A stretch of 64,000 nt of DNA from Adiantum capillus-veneris. Its lineage: Eukaryota > Streptophyta > Polypodiopsida > Polypodiales > Pteridaceae. The stretch lies in NCBI GenBank assembly GCA_014529385.2, contig CM043945.1, forward strand, positions 145,865,741-145,929,740, in the 5' to 3' direction. Shown here piece after piece: positions 51,002 through 61,700 of this stretch. Made by a program: the position numbers and the translations under genes. Positions within the stretch are counted from its first letter, which is position 1. Each line of letters opens with the position of its first letter. The notes under the pieces were generated by a model. It saw only the letters and a list, made by a program, of their open reading frames with translations. It made no database searches and was not told where the DNA came from.

Positions 51002-51204
51002 TTGTGTGGCTTTCACATTCTCTATTCCTATGGTTGTCACAATGAAATCTCTTGTAGAAGCCTGTCCTAGGGCCTCCAAGATTCCCTCAACCATCTTGCT
51101 TTGATATCGTGAAGGAATGATGAGCACATAGGACACACTAATTTACATCGATTTGCTCACATGATGATTTTGGCCTTTAGTAGACTTTAATAAAGCTTTC
51201 TTTC

Positions 51205-51241
<37 letters not shown>

Positions 51242-51255
51242 CTTTGTATATGTGG
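50125..51255. repeat. Tandem direct repeats (unit about 330 bp or more) with CT tracts
   Basis: Segment 50145-50415 recurs at 50910-51130 (shared ATTATCTTCAATTG, CACATGTGTGCTCT, a CT tract, GTGGCTTTCACATTCTCTATT and a GAAATCTCTTGTAGAAGCC block). Segment 50815-50905 recurs at 51145-51255 (TTTGCTCACATG, TAGTAGACTTTAATAAA, a CT tract, TATGTGGTGA). The copies differ at a modest number of positions. This looks like a locally duplicated non-coding block, possibly from a retroelement end. Confidence 0.8.
50209..50272. repeat. (CT)n microsatellite
   Basis: About 31 CT units inside the first copy of the local repeat. Shorter CT tracts occupy the matching places at 50863-50890, 50974-51001 and 51207-51238. 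Confidence 0.95.
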
Positions 51256-52123
51256 TGAGCGTGATGTTGTAGGGTCACAAAGGGAGCTTGATGCATTTCT
51301 TTGTCTTCCTCACCTCTCACTTTGTGCATGTGCTCGACTAGACTTATTTCAACAAAGATATTGGGTTTGCTGAACGCCAAGGGCAATGTGGTAGGAGAGT
51401 CACAACGTGATAGAGCCTAAATTGGTTTGCTACAAACCAAGGGAAATAGGGCAAGAGGATAAGTTGAAAGAGGTGGGTAGCAAAGCATGAGAGATGAGTC
51501 TCAAAGATGGATGGGCTAGAGTGCTGACTAAGTGGCAACTCAACACATTGAGTAAGGTGGTTGAGAGGCAGGGGAGAAAGCATACACATGCATGATTCTA
51601 TAGAATGCCACATGAGGGGCATTGCACCGAGAGGATACTAAATATGATAAAACTAACCTCATTGTCTACATAATCCAAAATTGCTTGTGTGTAATTTTTG
51701 GATTAGGCTAACCACTCATTAAATGCATTTCAATAGAAATTTAGTCTCCCTCGGATACTTTAATTTCCTCCACAACTAGACAATGGAGGAGTAGCCACCT
51801 TCATACCTTTGGGACACATCATCACATATAAGATGCATGTCCATGAGTCCTCATAGCATCCAAAACATAGGCTCGCAGAGGTCGTACTAAATTCTAAATA
51901 TGTGGCACTATTTTCATTTGCAAAGCTCACCACACACAAGTATCATTCGCCAAAGAGAAAAAGTACTAAAAAGCGAGCTGGGTCGCTCTTCTCGAGAGCA
52001 GGCTGCAGGCTGAAGTTGAGGCCTAGATACAAGTCTCTTGCATGCAGAGGTCGTGTAAGCTTTTCCAGCTCCAGTGGTAAAATACCTTTGCATGGTGAGC
52101 ATTTTCTGATCATACCCGTCACC
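51256..52123. other. Region upstream of the phosphorylase-like exon
   Basis: No repeat or gene was recognised up to about 51.9 kb. The phosphorylase-like frame stays open upstream to an ATG at 51902, but that extension is basic and unlike a conserved domain. The region probably holds the promoter and 5' leader. I see no convincing TATA box. Confidence 0.4.
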
Positions 52124-52849
52124 ATGTTGAGCTCGTGCGCAAGCCAAGATCTCCTCACAGTCAATGGCAGCCTTGGAAGGTCTTTCGCTCCTTGCGCCCC
52201 ACCGCCCAAACCTCTCTGTACAGCCATGAGCATCCCCCCCCCTCTTTCCTCTTTTTGTAACAACCCATCTCAGCCCAGAAATCCCCACCTACAAATATCA
52301 TGCCATGCTTTTAAGAAGCCTGCCACAATTGAAGATCGCCCCAAAACGGATGTACAAATCAGTGTAGACTTCGACAATGAGTCCGACAAAGCTCAAACCA
52401 TCATCAAGCTGACAGCTCCTGGGAAGCCAGGCTTACTTCAGGTTGTGATTACTGCATTGAAGGATCTTGGGTTAAGCGTGTCGAAAGCGACCATCGACTA
52501 TGAGAATGGGATTCTTCGCGAGAAGTTTTGGGTACAAGGTCCCATGGGTGCCAAAATTCAAGACCCTAAGGACATCAAGAATGTGCAGAGAGTCCTCACC
52601 AATGCAATAAATGAGCCTTCATTTGTTCCAGACAAGGCTGCTACGAGGCCACCTCCTAAAATGTTGGCCAAGCAAGATCTGATGCCCGAGGAGTCTATTG
52701 AGTTCCGAAGGCGAACTGACTTGCTTTTCGGCCTTATGGATCAGTACTTGAAAAATGACGTCTTCTCCATCCAAAAAAGCATAGTTGATCACGTTGAATA
52801 CACGGTTGCCAGGTCTCGGTTCCGATTTGATGACTTTGAAGCCTACCAG
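52124..52849 (+). CDS. First exon of an ACT-domain alpha-glucan phosphorylase-like protein (partial)
   Basis: The exon encodes 242 residues. Residues 1-60 are Ser/Pro/Cys-rich and low in acid, like a plastid transit peptide. Residues 76-163 form an ACT domain (IIKLTAPGKPGLLQVV, then LKDLGLSVSKATID), a ligand-binding regulatory fold. Residues 197-242 resemble the start of the GT35 glycogen/starch phosphorylase catalytic region (LLFGLMDQYLKND, SIVDHVEYTVARSRF; compare the SFNRHLHFTLVKDR type of string in animal phosphorylase). The exon ends CCTACCAG before GTACTTT, a good donor, in phase 0. Intact enzymes release glucose-1-phosphate from alpha-glucans in the plastid. I chose the ATG at 52124 for its ACC ATG context and transit-like start; the frame is open back to 51902. 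No later exon is visible, so the locus is either a long-intron gene or truncated. The phosphorylase call rests on about 45 residues; an ACR-type ACT protein is the main alternative. Confidence 0.65.
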
Positions 52850-54560
52850 GTACTTTCTTTAGTCTACAATGCCAGGTACTATCTTAACTCTTTTTCAAAC
52901 TACACATCAGAGCATCAGAGAACATATGTGACATGGTAGTTTACACCATGTCTGCACATGCTATTATGCTAAGGCTTGCAAGCGAGAATCGTTACATTCA
53001 AGATAGGGTACTTGCATGAAACATGATTTAGAACAAATAGCATCTGATGTGTATCTTCTTTCAAGCAAGGTCAGTAGGAAGCAGACAACCTTGTGTATCT
53101 TTCAAGGAAAGAAATGCTATATTTATTGTACTTGCTCCATTTGAATTAGTTTTCCTTCTTGTAAACACAAGGCTTATGCTGGTACTGATTCATGGGAGTT
53201 TCAACTTAATGGCGAATTTTGGAACTTGTCCTCCTGAACCAATACCATGGAAATTAGCTCCTCCAAAATAGTGCTAGTGAGCTGCCCTGGTGTAAGCAAT
53301 GAAATGTAAAATGAATCATATCTAGTTATCTCAGTAGCCATGTTCTTGGAAGAGATTACTTCTATAGTCTTATTAATATGAGCTGTGAGGCCAAGGGCTA
53401 GGCCAAGGGCCAGGACTCACATGCGGTTAAGGGGGGTATATTTAGCAGGCCAAGGGCCTATATATATGGCACGGCTAGGTGGAGATGTGCATGTGCCCTT
53501 GGTGTGCTGTTTATTCACTATTTGCAAGCCATGGACAATTTATTTTCACATTCTTCGGGTTTTTGGGCACTTACAATGTTCTAAACCTTGCCCATTCCCA
53601 AGGAAGATGCCCATGAAAACCTCGTCACCTCCTCGATATTCCTCTCTTGGGTTGAAGATCTAACAGAGGGCTACGAACTTGAAATCTTCCGGATCATAAG
53701 GGCGTACTAAATTTGCATATACATAGGAAATAATCCATAAGTTTTGTTCGGTATCATCCATTAGTCTTGTTCGGTATCAAACTCAAATTAAGCTTTGGAT
53801 ATTAATCCTCTTGGGCATCAAAGCAAGACAAATCCCATGCAAGGCATCGGCTGGCTTAGCAAGCCACAGAAAGGACCGACGGGGATTGGATTGTGGTGTG
53901 GAAGCAAGATTTACCGCAAATTTGTAAAAACTACAGAAAATTGATTCATGTTCAACTTTGATGCATGCAATTGGGTAAAAACTGAGCAAGCAGAAAGTTT
54001 TTCAAAGCTTAGGCGAAGCCAATAGAGGCTAAGAAGCCGAATGAAGGAGAGTTCTGTCAAGCATAATCGGCAACAATTGGTAAGGAAGTTTGAAAAAGCT
54101 CTGAGAGCGGGGTTGGCTACGCCATGCCGAGATACTACTCATTGACTTGGAAGCAAGAGCAATGGCAGACAGGTTTGGGGCATTGGCAATAAGTAGATAC
54201 AAGCTCACAGTTTACGTTTGGCAATGTCAAATTGTGATGTATCCACGCCAATACAGATTGTGCAAGGCACGTATGGTACTGGCTCAAACTATTGAGACCT
54301 TCATTGTTGTATTACCTTTTTTTTTTCTAAATTGCGTGCATAGCGTGCCAGTAAGGTGGAAGTAATTCCACCCCATCATTGTTTACGGCGTATGCTTCCA
54401 CTTTAACACCAGCCACTTTGTCAAGGACATCCTTATCTGCCTCAGTCACGGTGGATTCCACTCGCTGTGATGTCTACATGCACTGGACTCGCATGATTTT
54501 TAAGACGGGGTAAGACCTTATTTGTTTCCGATGATATTGCTCGAATTTCTCTTGTTGAGG
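52850..54560. other. Probable intron or downstream sequence, no exon recognised
   Basis: I searched by eye for the conserved next block of phosphorylase (SVRD.L, then YYLSLEF.MGR) and did not find it on the plus strand. The short frames here (for example 53385-53663 and 54147-54365) match nothing. A possible solo LTR begins at 53384. Confidence 0.45.
53384..53520. repeat. Possible solo LTR of the short-LTR Ty3 family
   Basis: It begins TGTGAGGCCAAGGGC and has a CCAAGGGCC repeat and a TATATATA box in the same order as the LTRs at 14960, 25577 and 27641. The right edge and a target duplication are not clear. Confidence 0.35.
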
Positions 54561-54567
54561 GGCTACC

Positions 54568-55088
54568 GTAATAGACTTGGACACGCCAAGTCGACGATCT
54601 AGTACAACACACGGGAGAAAATTGAAAGAACCGAACAAAATTGAGAGAGAGACGATATGACACGACACGGCGACTGGCCCCACCAAAGTCTGGCTCCCCT
54701 TCTCGGTATTTCTCTATTATTAAACTTCATAAAGTACAATGTTCGAGGGTCCTCTTCTCTCCGCAGTGCTCCCAAGCTAATCTGCGGAAGAGAGACCTTG
54801 ACAATTTTTTTTAGGGCCTTGGCCAAAAGCAGTGCATGAAAAGTGTTAGGTCTAAAATCATCTTTCCCCACAAGCTAGAGCCATGTTGGGCTGTCTGCAT
54901 GAGCGCCACATTAGCATGCCAGCGCGAATTGCAGCGGAATTTGCGAAAGTCCATACGGCCTATCACGTCATCAGTTCTCACGCAATTTGGGGGGTCTGCA
55001 TTGGTGAAGCTTCTTTTGCCTCTTTTTGCCTCTAGTTACTAGGGTTTTGACCCCTCTCTAGGTCATGCCATGTCATCACTTTGTGACA
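54568..55088 (-). repeat. 3' LTR (minus strand, about 520 bp)
   Basis: On the minus strand it opens TGTCACAAAGTGATGACATGG after a purine-rich stretch and ends near GTGTCCAAGTCTATTAC. This matches the ends of the LTR at 58040-58731. The edges are approximate. Confidence 0.55.
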
Positions 55089-56620
55089 TACCCTCCTCTT
55101 TAAAGAATTGTAATCGCCCTCGACTACGCCTGCAAAACAGACATGATAGAAAGTAGTTCAATAGACACTGACTCTTTGTACCGATGCACTAGACCTCACA
55201 TATCCAACACTTGCACAAAGACGACAATCACTGCACATTCACATCACATTCACATCACTATCCCCGTCTAGATCTAAGATGAGAATCATGATCATTGTAA
55301 CTTATTTAGCAATCACACTCAAATAGCGCTGATCTCTGACGGATGTCTTGATTGACTAAATATCGTTACTATCATATCCACATCATCCTTCCGGTGAACA
55401 AGACGAAAATGCTGCAGTCATTTCATCTTGCAAACATGCACTAAAACAATACACACATAAGGGAGTACATGTAATAGATTCATTTTAAGAATTCCCATTT
55501 CACAGTACTTCTTTACATAAAATCATTCAGTAGAATACTGTTAGCCTGTCAGTATTCCTTAAATCTCAAAAGAAATTAGCGACTTTATTCCATCAAGGTA
55601 ACCTGTGACAAAGGCGCGGAATAACTCTCCTCTTGTGCAGTCCGCACTGCACCAGATTCAACCTGCTGATTCATCGGTAACTCTTGGAATAGTAGGTACT
55701 AGACCAAAAGCTTTAAGATAAAGTTGTAAAATATGAGTATCTACCTGGTCCTCCTCCTCCATCCATTTTGCATCCAAAAGCCGGGTAGTTCTTGAACTTG
55801 ACTAAATACCGGCATGTTAGCTTACCTTTTACTTTTCCTCTGTCTCTTCCAGTTCGGGCTGCTCCTCTGGCTCCGCGTCGACTAGCACTTCACCTTTGAA
55901 AGGTCTCAATAGAGTTACATAAATTGCATTGTGAATCTTCTAAGTATCTGGTAACTTCAGAATGAAGGATACGTCATTGATCTTCTCTTGAATCTGGAAA
56001 GGGCCGTAGTATCGTATACTCAACTTCGGAAAAGTCGCTCCTTACCCTTCTGTTTTCGCAGGCATGCCTTTTCAAAGCGTAAAAGCACCCATTCATACTC
56101 TTTAGCTGCAAGTCACGTCAATACTTGTCTACTGCCTTCTTATGCCGTGCTTGAGACTTCTCAAGAGCCTCTCGCACCTTAAGAAAAGCATTGTCAAGGT
56201 CGTGTGTGTACTGATCTGCTTCAAAAATCTTATGTTTGGTGCTTAGAATAGGTGGAACCTTCTTAACACCCTTGATAATCTCACATGGTGCCTTCCCTGT
56301 AGACATATGAACTATGTTGTTGTAGGCAAACTCCACTAAGGGCAAACACATACCCGCTTGTACACTTATCAATGTACATATTTCCTCTATAGAAAGGTTT
56401 CTAATTTTGTTCAGTTTGTAAAAATTTTAGATATGCAATACAGTCTTTTGATCAGAGATGCATGACTTCAACAAGTCCAAAACCATTGAATTTGCTATCT
56501 CTGATTGGCCTTCTGTCTGTGGGTGGAAAGAGGACGAGAATTGTAGTCGTGTATCGATATTCTCCCAGATTAGCGGCATAAAGGTGACGCGAAGAGGGAG
56601 AATGGGACGGGTGAGCAGGG
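54568..56620 (-). mobile_element. Ty3/gypsy 3' part with LTR (fossil)
   Basis: On the minus strand, part of the integrase core (FHPQTEGQSEIANS, near 56520) and its C-terminus (56118-56372, MCLPLVEFAYNNIV and REALEKSQARHKKAVDKY) lead to a chromodomain-like end near 55780 (VKFKNYPA). An LTR of about 520 bp follows at 54568-55088. The upstream parts (gag to RT) are absent from the window, so the copy is incomplete. It is the same family as the plus-strand element at 58.04 kb and points the other way. It is broken and looks older than the plus copy. Confidence 0.75.
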
Positions 56621-56670
56621 AGGGGGGAGCACGAGACGGGAGAGGGGGGCATGGCGGGATACTACAGGCA

Positions 56671-56776
56671 GCGCGAGGCGGGAGAGGGGGAGCTAGTAGG
56701 ATGCAAGGGTCAGCGTGAGGCGGGAGAGGGGGAGCTAGTAGGATGCAAGGGTCAGCGTGAGGCAAGAGAGGGGGGG
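56671..56776. repeat. 42 bp tandem repeat (about 2.5 units)
   Basis: Units start at 56671, 56713 and 56755, each opening GCG(C/T)GAGGC and containing GGAGCTAGTAGGATGCAAGG. The first two are nearly identical. The preceding 80 bases look like more diverged units. On the minus strand it reads as a LLAPPLPP(H/R)ADPC-type repeat, which I take to be fortuitous. Confidence 0.85.
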
Positions 56777-56791
56777 GTGTGAGTGCATGTG

Positions 56792-56793
<2 letters not shown>

Positions 56794-56867
<74 letters not shown>
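56794..56867. repeat. (GA)n microsatellite
   Basis: About 36 uninterrupted units directly after the 42 bp repeat. Confidence 0.97.
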
Positions 56868-56869
<2 letters not shown>

Positions 56870-56870
<1 letters not shown>

Positions 56871-57369
56871 CCACAAACGCAAGATATGGTGAAAAGGTGG
56901 CGATCAGCCCCCCATGACTACCATGAGCAGAAGACCCTCAGTACAATCAGTATGATCTCTGTGTGATGAGAGATGTGGAAGTGGGTACCCCCTTGGCCCC
57001 ATATATAGGTGCCCAAGGGGTAGGGCAAGGCCTGATAAAAATCCCCACGACCCAACAGAAAAATGATGTATGGAAATATATGAGAGCGCTCGGACAAAGT
57101 GGGTGGCCGGCCCCAAACTCGGGCGGTCGGACTAGGAGCAACCTAGACTATGGGTGGCTAGCGTGGAGACATACTAGCTGTACAAGTATGCCCTAGACCT
57201 GTGATGTAAGGTGCAGCGGAAGTGAATGTCGAACTTTGCTCAAGATGAGTGCTCCGAACTGTGCTCAAGGTTCCTTTCACTTAGGGAAGGGAGAGCCTTT
57301 TGTCCTCTAATGAGAGAGTGCAAGTGATCACAAACAAAGTGGATAAACACTGTGAATGAATGTGCTGAG

Positions 57370-57429
<60 letters not shown>

Positions 57430-57572
57430 ATAGGACACGAAAATGTTGTCAAACCCTCCTTCGAAGGCCCCACTCTCTATGGCGAGAGCGGTCTACTATT
57501 GATTGCACAAATCTCTACAATGCTTGGACTTGCCGATGATGTCAACGACGATGAGCACGACGACGAGACGGG
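56870..57572. other. Unassigned sequence with a GA tract
   Basis: It contains CCATATATAGGTGCCCAAGGG near 57000, which recalls the TATA region of the short-LTR Ty3 family. It also has a GAC/GATGAC-rich stretch near 57540-57570. No gene was recognised. Confidence 0.35.
57374..57426. repeat. (GA)n microsatellite
   Basis: About 26 uninterrupted units. Confidence 0.95.
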
Positions 57573-58030
57573 CTGAAATCTGAAAATGCTAAGGGCTGAA
57601 ATCTGCAAATCTTTATCTGCTGAATTCTGACTCTATGTCGATGACGACGGCGATGACGACGATGCAACGACGACACACTGAAAATGCAGTTGCTGAAATT
57701 TGTGTTTTCCGGGCTGAATCTGCAAACTGCGTTGGATCTGACCGTGCGGGAGGATCTGCTGCGGGAAGGTGAGATTTGCGAGGTTCGGGGCTTCTACTGC
57801 GGGGTCTAACTGCTGAAAACTGATAACGCTGCTCTACTTGTTGGTTCTGTCACGAAGATCTGCAAAAATGCTGGTTGGTCTTGCTGATCCAAAATGCTAG
57901 GCTGAATTTTGTGCTTGCAGTGGAAATCTGCTAACGCTAGGTCTGATCTGCTGTCATGCTGTGGAATCTACTAACGCTAGGGCTGATCTGTTGTTGTGCT
58001 GAGGCCGGGGCTAATGTGCAATGCAAAAAC
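57573..58030. repeat. Degenerate short repeat (GCTGAAATCTGCAAA-like)
   Basis: Variants of GCTGAAATCTGCAAA, AACGCTAGG and GATCTGCTG recur irregularly more than ten times, with a GATGACGAC-rich block at 57636-57672. It lies directly upstream of the LTR at about 58040. It may be part of that LTR family's older copies or a local satellite. Confidence 0.6.
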
Positions 58031-58039
58031 GCTGGGCCT

Positions 58040-58731
58040 TTTTTCACAAATGTGATGACATGGCTGCCCATGTGTACACACACAGTGGCATTAACAATCC
58101 CGGGAAATACATGCTGGCTGAAATACGGACATGGCAGTGACGTGGCACCGGAATTTGCGCTGCATGCTGACGTGGCACTGTCGTACGGACAGTGCCGTAC
58201 GGACCCCGCGATTTTTGGCGGAATTTCCGGGCTGTTGATGTGGCAAAAAGTTGTACGGATTTTTCTACGCAAAAGCTGGCTTATTTCTACACAAGAGAGG
58301 GACGGAGCTTTTGGGGATTACTTGCTTTTACTACGCAAGAGAGTTAGAGAGAAGCTTTTTGCTTTATTTTAGGGCTCGAGAGAGCTTGTGAGAGAAAGCT
58401 TTTGCTTTATTTTAAAAGCTTTTGATTTTCAGCTTTTGAAGCTTTTTTGGGGCTCTGCTTTTGGCATCCCTTGTAATCTTTAAATACGTGGGTTGGCCTC
58501 TCACAACTCAGAGCATCTGGACGCAGAGTCTTAAGTGTGAGCGCTTGCCTGCACTCTTGTACTTTGAACACAGATTAATACAAAAAGAAATACCGAAAGG
58601 GGCGCCAGTCTTTTGGGCCAATAACTCTAGGCACGGAACCCTGCCGGGCCAGTGTCGAATCAATTGTGAACTGTGAACTGTATTTGTGCTGTTGCGGTAG
58701 ATTCTCGACTTGGAGTGTCCAAGTCTGTTAC
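58040..58731 (+). repeat. 5' LTR (about 690 bp)
   Basis: The start is approximate (CACAAATGTGATGACATGG, matching the minus-strand LTR at 55088). The end is GTCCAAGTCTGTTACA, followed by the primer site. Only one copy is in the window. Confidence 0.6.
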
Positions 58732-61700
58732 AATGGTATCGGAGCACGACCAATTTCACTTCTACGGGAAATCCGATCCCTAGTTTTTTTTTCCGCGGCA
58801 CCTATGGCTTCAGGCAAAGATCAATCGACTTCCTCTGTTTACGGCGATGTGGGAAGAGAGCACAACGAAGATTCACGCGAGGAGTATGGCACGCCTCGGC
58901 CTACTCAGGCGGAGCTCAAAGAGATGAAGCGTCAACGATTGATCGGCGACACAACAAAGATGATGCTCAATTTTGCGAAGGACCCAAAATTTGCAAAGTA
59001 TATGAGTGAGTGAGGGTCGAGACCTCTTTTGACGAGGTGCATACGCAGTGGAAGAAGACCACAGAGCCACCCCTCAAACCGGCTCTTAAGAAACCTACCA
59101 CGCCTAGGATGTACACAGAGCAAGAATTGGAAAGGTCGTTGATGCACGAATTGCTCAGCTTTTTGACGCGCAAAACAAAGATAAAAAGCACGTTAAAAAG
59201 CAGAATAAAGGCGCCGATTTCCCGGGTTATTTGGGTCGTCTGTCTACTTTTAAAAGGCAAGAAAGCAGAAGAAGCGTGTTAGATTTGAAGGAGTACCCAG
59301 TTCTTCTTCTTCTTCTCCTGACAGTTCTTCTAGCTCATCTGACTCGAGTGAAGAAGGAAGAAAAGGTAAAAAGCGAATCAAAAAGCAAAGCTTCGGAAAG
59401 GGCAAGAAAAGGGCAAAGAAGCCAACTCGCCCCAGAGGACTCATCTTCAGATAGTTCGGACTCTGATGACAGCATCGTTTACGCAAAGAAGAAGAATTTT
59501 TACAAAGCCAACCAATATGACTTTCTGGAAGATAAAAGCAAAAAAGTCCGAGAGTTTAAGGAAGGTGGACAGTCAATAAAATTTGACACATTTTCTGGTT
59601 ATAGAGATGTTGATACTTCGAAGGCTTTGTCTTTTGTACAGTAGTTTGACATCGCTTTCGCGGGAGGGCGTTACTCAGAGCACTCTAAGATTCGGAGAGC
59701 TACCTGTTACTTTAAGGGGAATGCTCAAACTTGGTGGTCCACGCTTCTATTAAACAAGACTGAGCCAGTTAAATGGCTGAAATTCAAGAGGCTTTTCATT
59801 TATTCTTGGCAGACTCGAGAGTATGAACGCGATATACGAAATGCTTGGAACCATCTTCGGATGACCAAGAAGGATACAGTGGACGCTTATTGCGAGAGAT
59901 TCTGGAGCTCTTTTCTACCCGCCTCTTCATTTAAGAAGATCTCATTCAAGGAACAAATTGAGCGGTTTACCTTGGGTCTTCCTACAGAGATCCAAGATCA
60001 CTTCTTGGAACAAAAGTCAGCTTCCATTCAGGAGTTGATGAGTCATGCGAAATGGGGTTTTGCCATTCACTCTGACAGTTTGACCTACCCTACAGATGAG
60101 ATCATGATGCAAAGAGCTGAACAGACTTCGACAAATGAAAGTAGAAAGAGGAAGAGCAACCCAGAAAAGAAGGATGCATGACCCAAGCTTACTCCTCAAG
60201 AGCGGGCTCGCTACATCAAGGAGTGGAAGTGCTTTGGATGCGGGGAAACTGGAGATATCTCCGCGAAGTGCCCTAAAAAGGCACAGAAAGAACATAACGA
60301 TAAGGACGACGAAAGGCCTGAGAGTTCGAGAGCAGCTGAGGAACGTGGAAGAAAAGGCAAGATGAAAATAGGACTGGTTCCAGATTGCGTGGGTATCGAT
60401 CCCAGTATGATAGACGAGAGTACAGAACTTTGTCGAGCTTGGGGCAAAGTGAAAGACCATGAAGCCCCGATCTTCTTTGATGGAGGAGCCAAGACCAACT
60501 TCATTTCACCAGAATTGGCGGCACGGCTCGAGATCACTCCCGATCGGATGGGACCACTTGCGGAGGCAGTTCTAGCGGCACCCGGTAGGGACGTAGCCAT
60601 TACACCTGTCATTGGCAAACTTCGGTTGCATTGTCAGGGGTATTTGGGGCATGAGGACTTTTACATAATGCCTTTGGAAGGTTGTGATGTTCTCTTGGGA
60701 ATTCCCTAGTACCACAAGAACAACGCCGTGGTCGACTATTGGGCGAGGAAAGCGACATTGACCACAGAGAAGGGCAGAACTATTGTACTCGATATCAAAC
60801 TTAAGGGCGAGTCTGTCCCTATTGTATCCGCTTCGGCCATTTCTAAATTAATGGAATCTAGTCTGTTTGTTTACTCGATCTTTATGAAAGAGTTGAGTGA
60901 TGAGGATAGGACAAATATGTCTAAACTTGATAAAACGCCAAGATTTTCTCCACTCTCATGCCGATTGCTTCTCAGAGGGCCTGCCAGGCGAGTTACCACT
61001 TGCTCGTCCTGAATATCATACCATTGATATGATTCCTAGAAGCACACCACCGAACCGGCCACCTTACCGTGTGAGCCGAGCCCAGAACGAAGAGATTATG
61101 AACCAAGTGAAAGACCTCTTAGAAAAGGGTCTTGTCCAGCCTAGTACTTCACCGTATTGCTCTCCAGTGTTGTTGGTTTTGAAGAAAGACGGATCTTGGA
61201 GAATGTGCATTGATTATAGAGCTCTCATCAAAATCACTATCAAGAACAGATTTCCGATTCCTAGGATCGATGATATACTTGACAGATTACAGGGATCCTC
61301 GTGTTTTAGCAGGATTGATTTGAAGAGTGGATATCATCAGATCCGAATCGCACTGGGAGACGTCTATGAGACAGCCTTTCGAACGACTTTTGGGTTATTT
61401 GAGTTTTTGGTGATGCCTTTTGGCTTAACCAATGCTCGTGCGACATTTAACAGGATGATCGACATGATTTTTCGAGAGTATAGGCTATTTGTTGGCACTT
61501 TCTTTTACGATATCATTGTTTTCTCCAAGAATGAGGCAGAATATAGAGATCATCTGCTTCAGGTCTTTCAGGCATTACGAGATCACAAGTTAGTGATTAT
61601 AATGCAAAGAAAAGTGAATTTTTTCTACCAGAGATACACTTTTTGGGACACATTGTGTCAACAGCAGGAGTGCAGATGGATTCGGCCAAGATAGAGACTA

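Noticed and set aside
51902-52123. Start codon at 51902 for the phosphorylase-like gene
   Set aside because: The frame is open, but the extra 74 residues are basic and not domain-like. The ATG at 52124 has better context and begins a transit-like peptide. This is not excluded.
56427-56882. Proline-rich repeat protein on the minus strand
   Set aside because: The Pro/Ala repeats come from the 42 bp tandem repeat and the GA tract fused to an integrase remnant.
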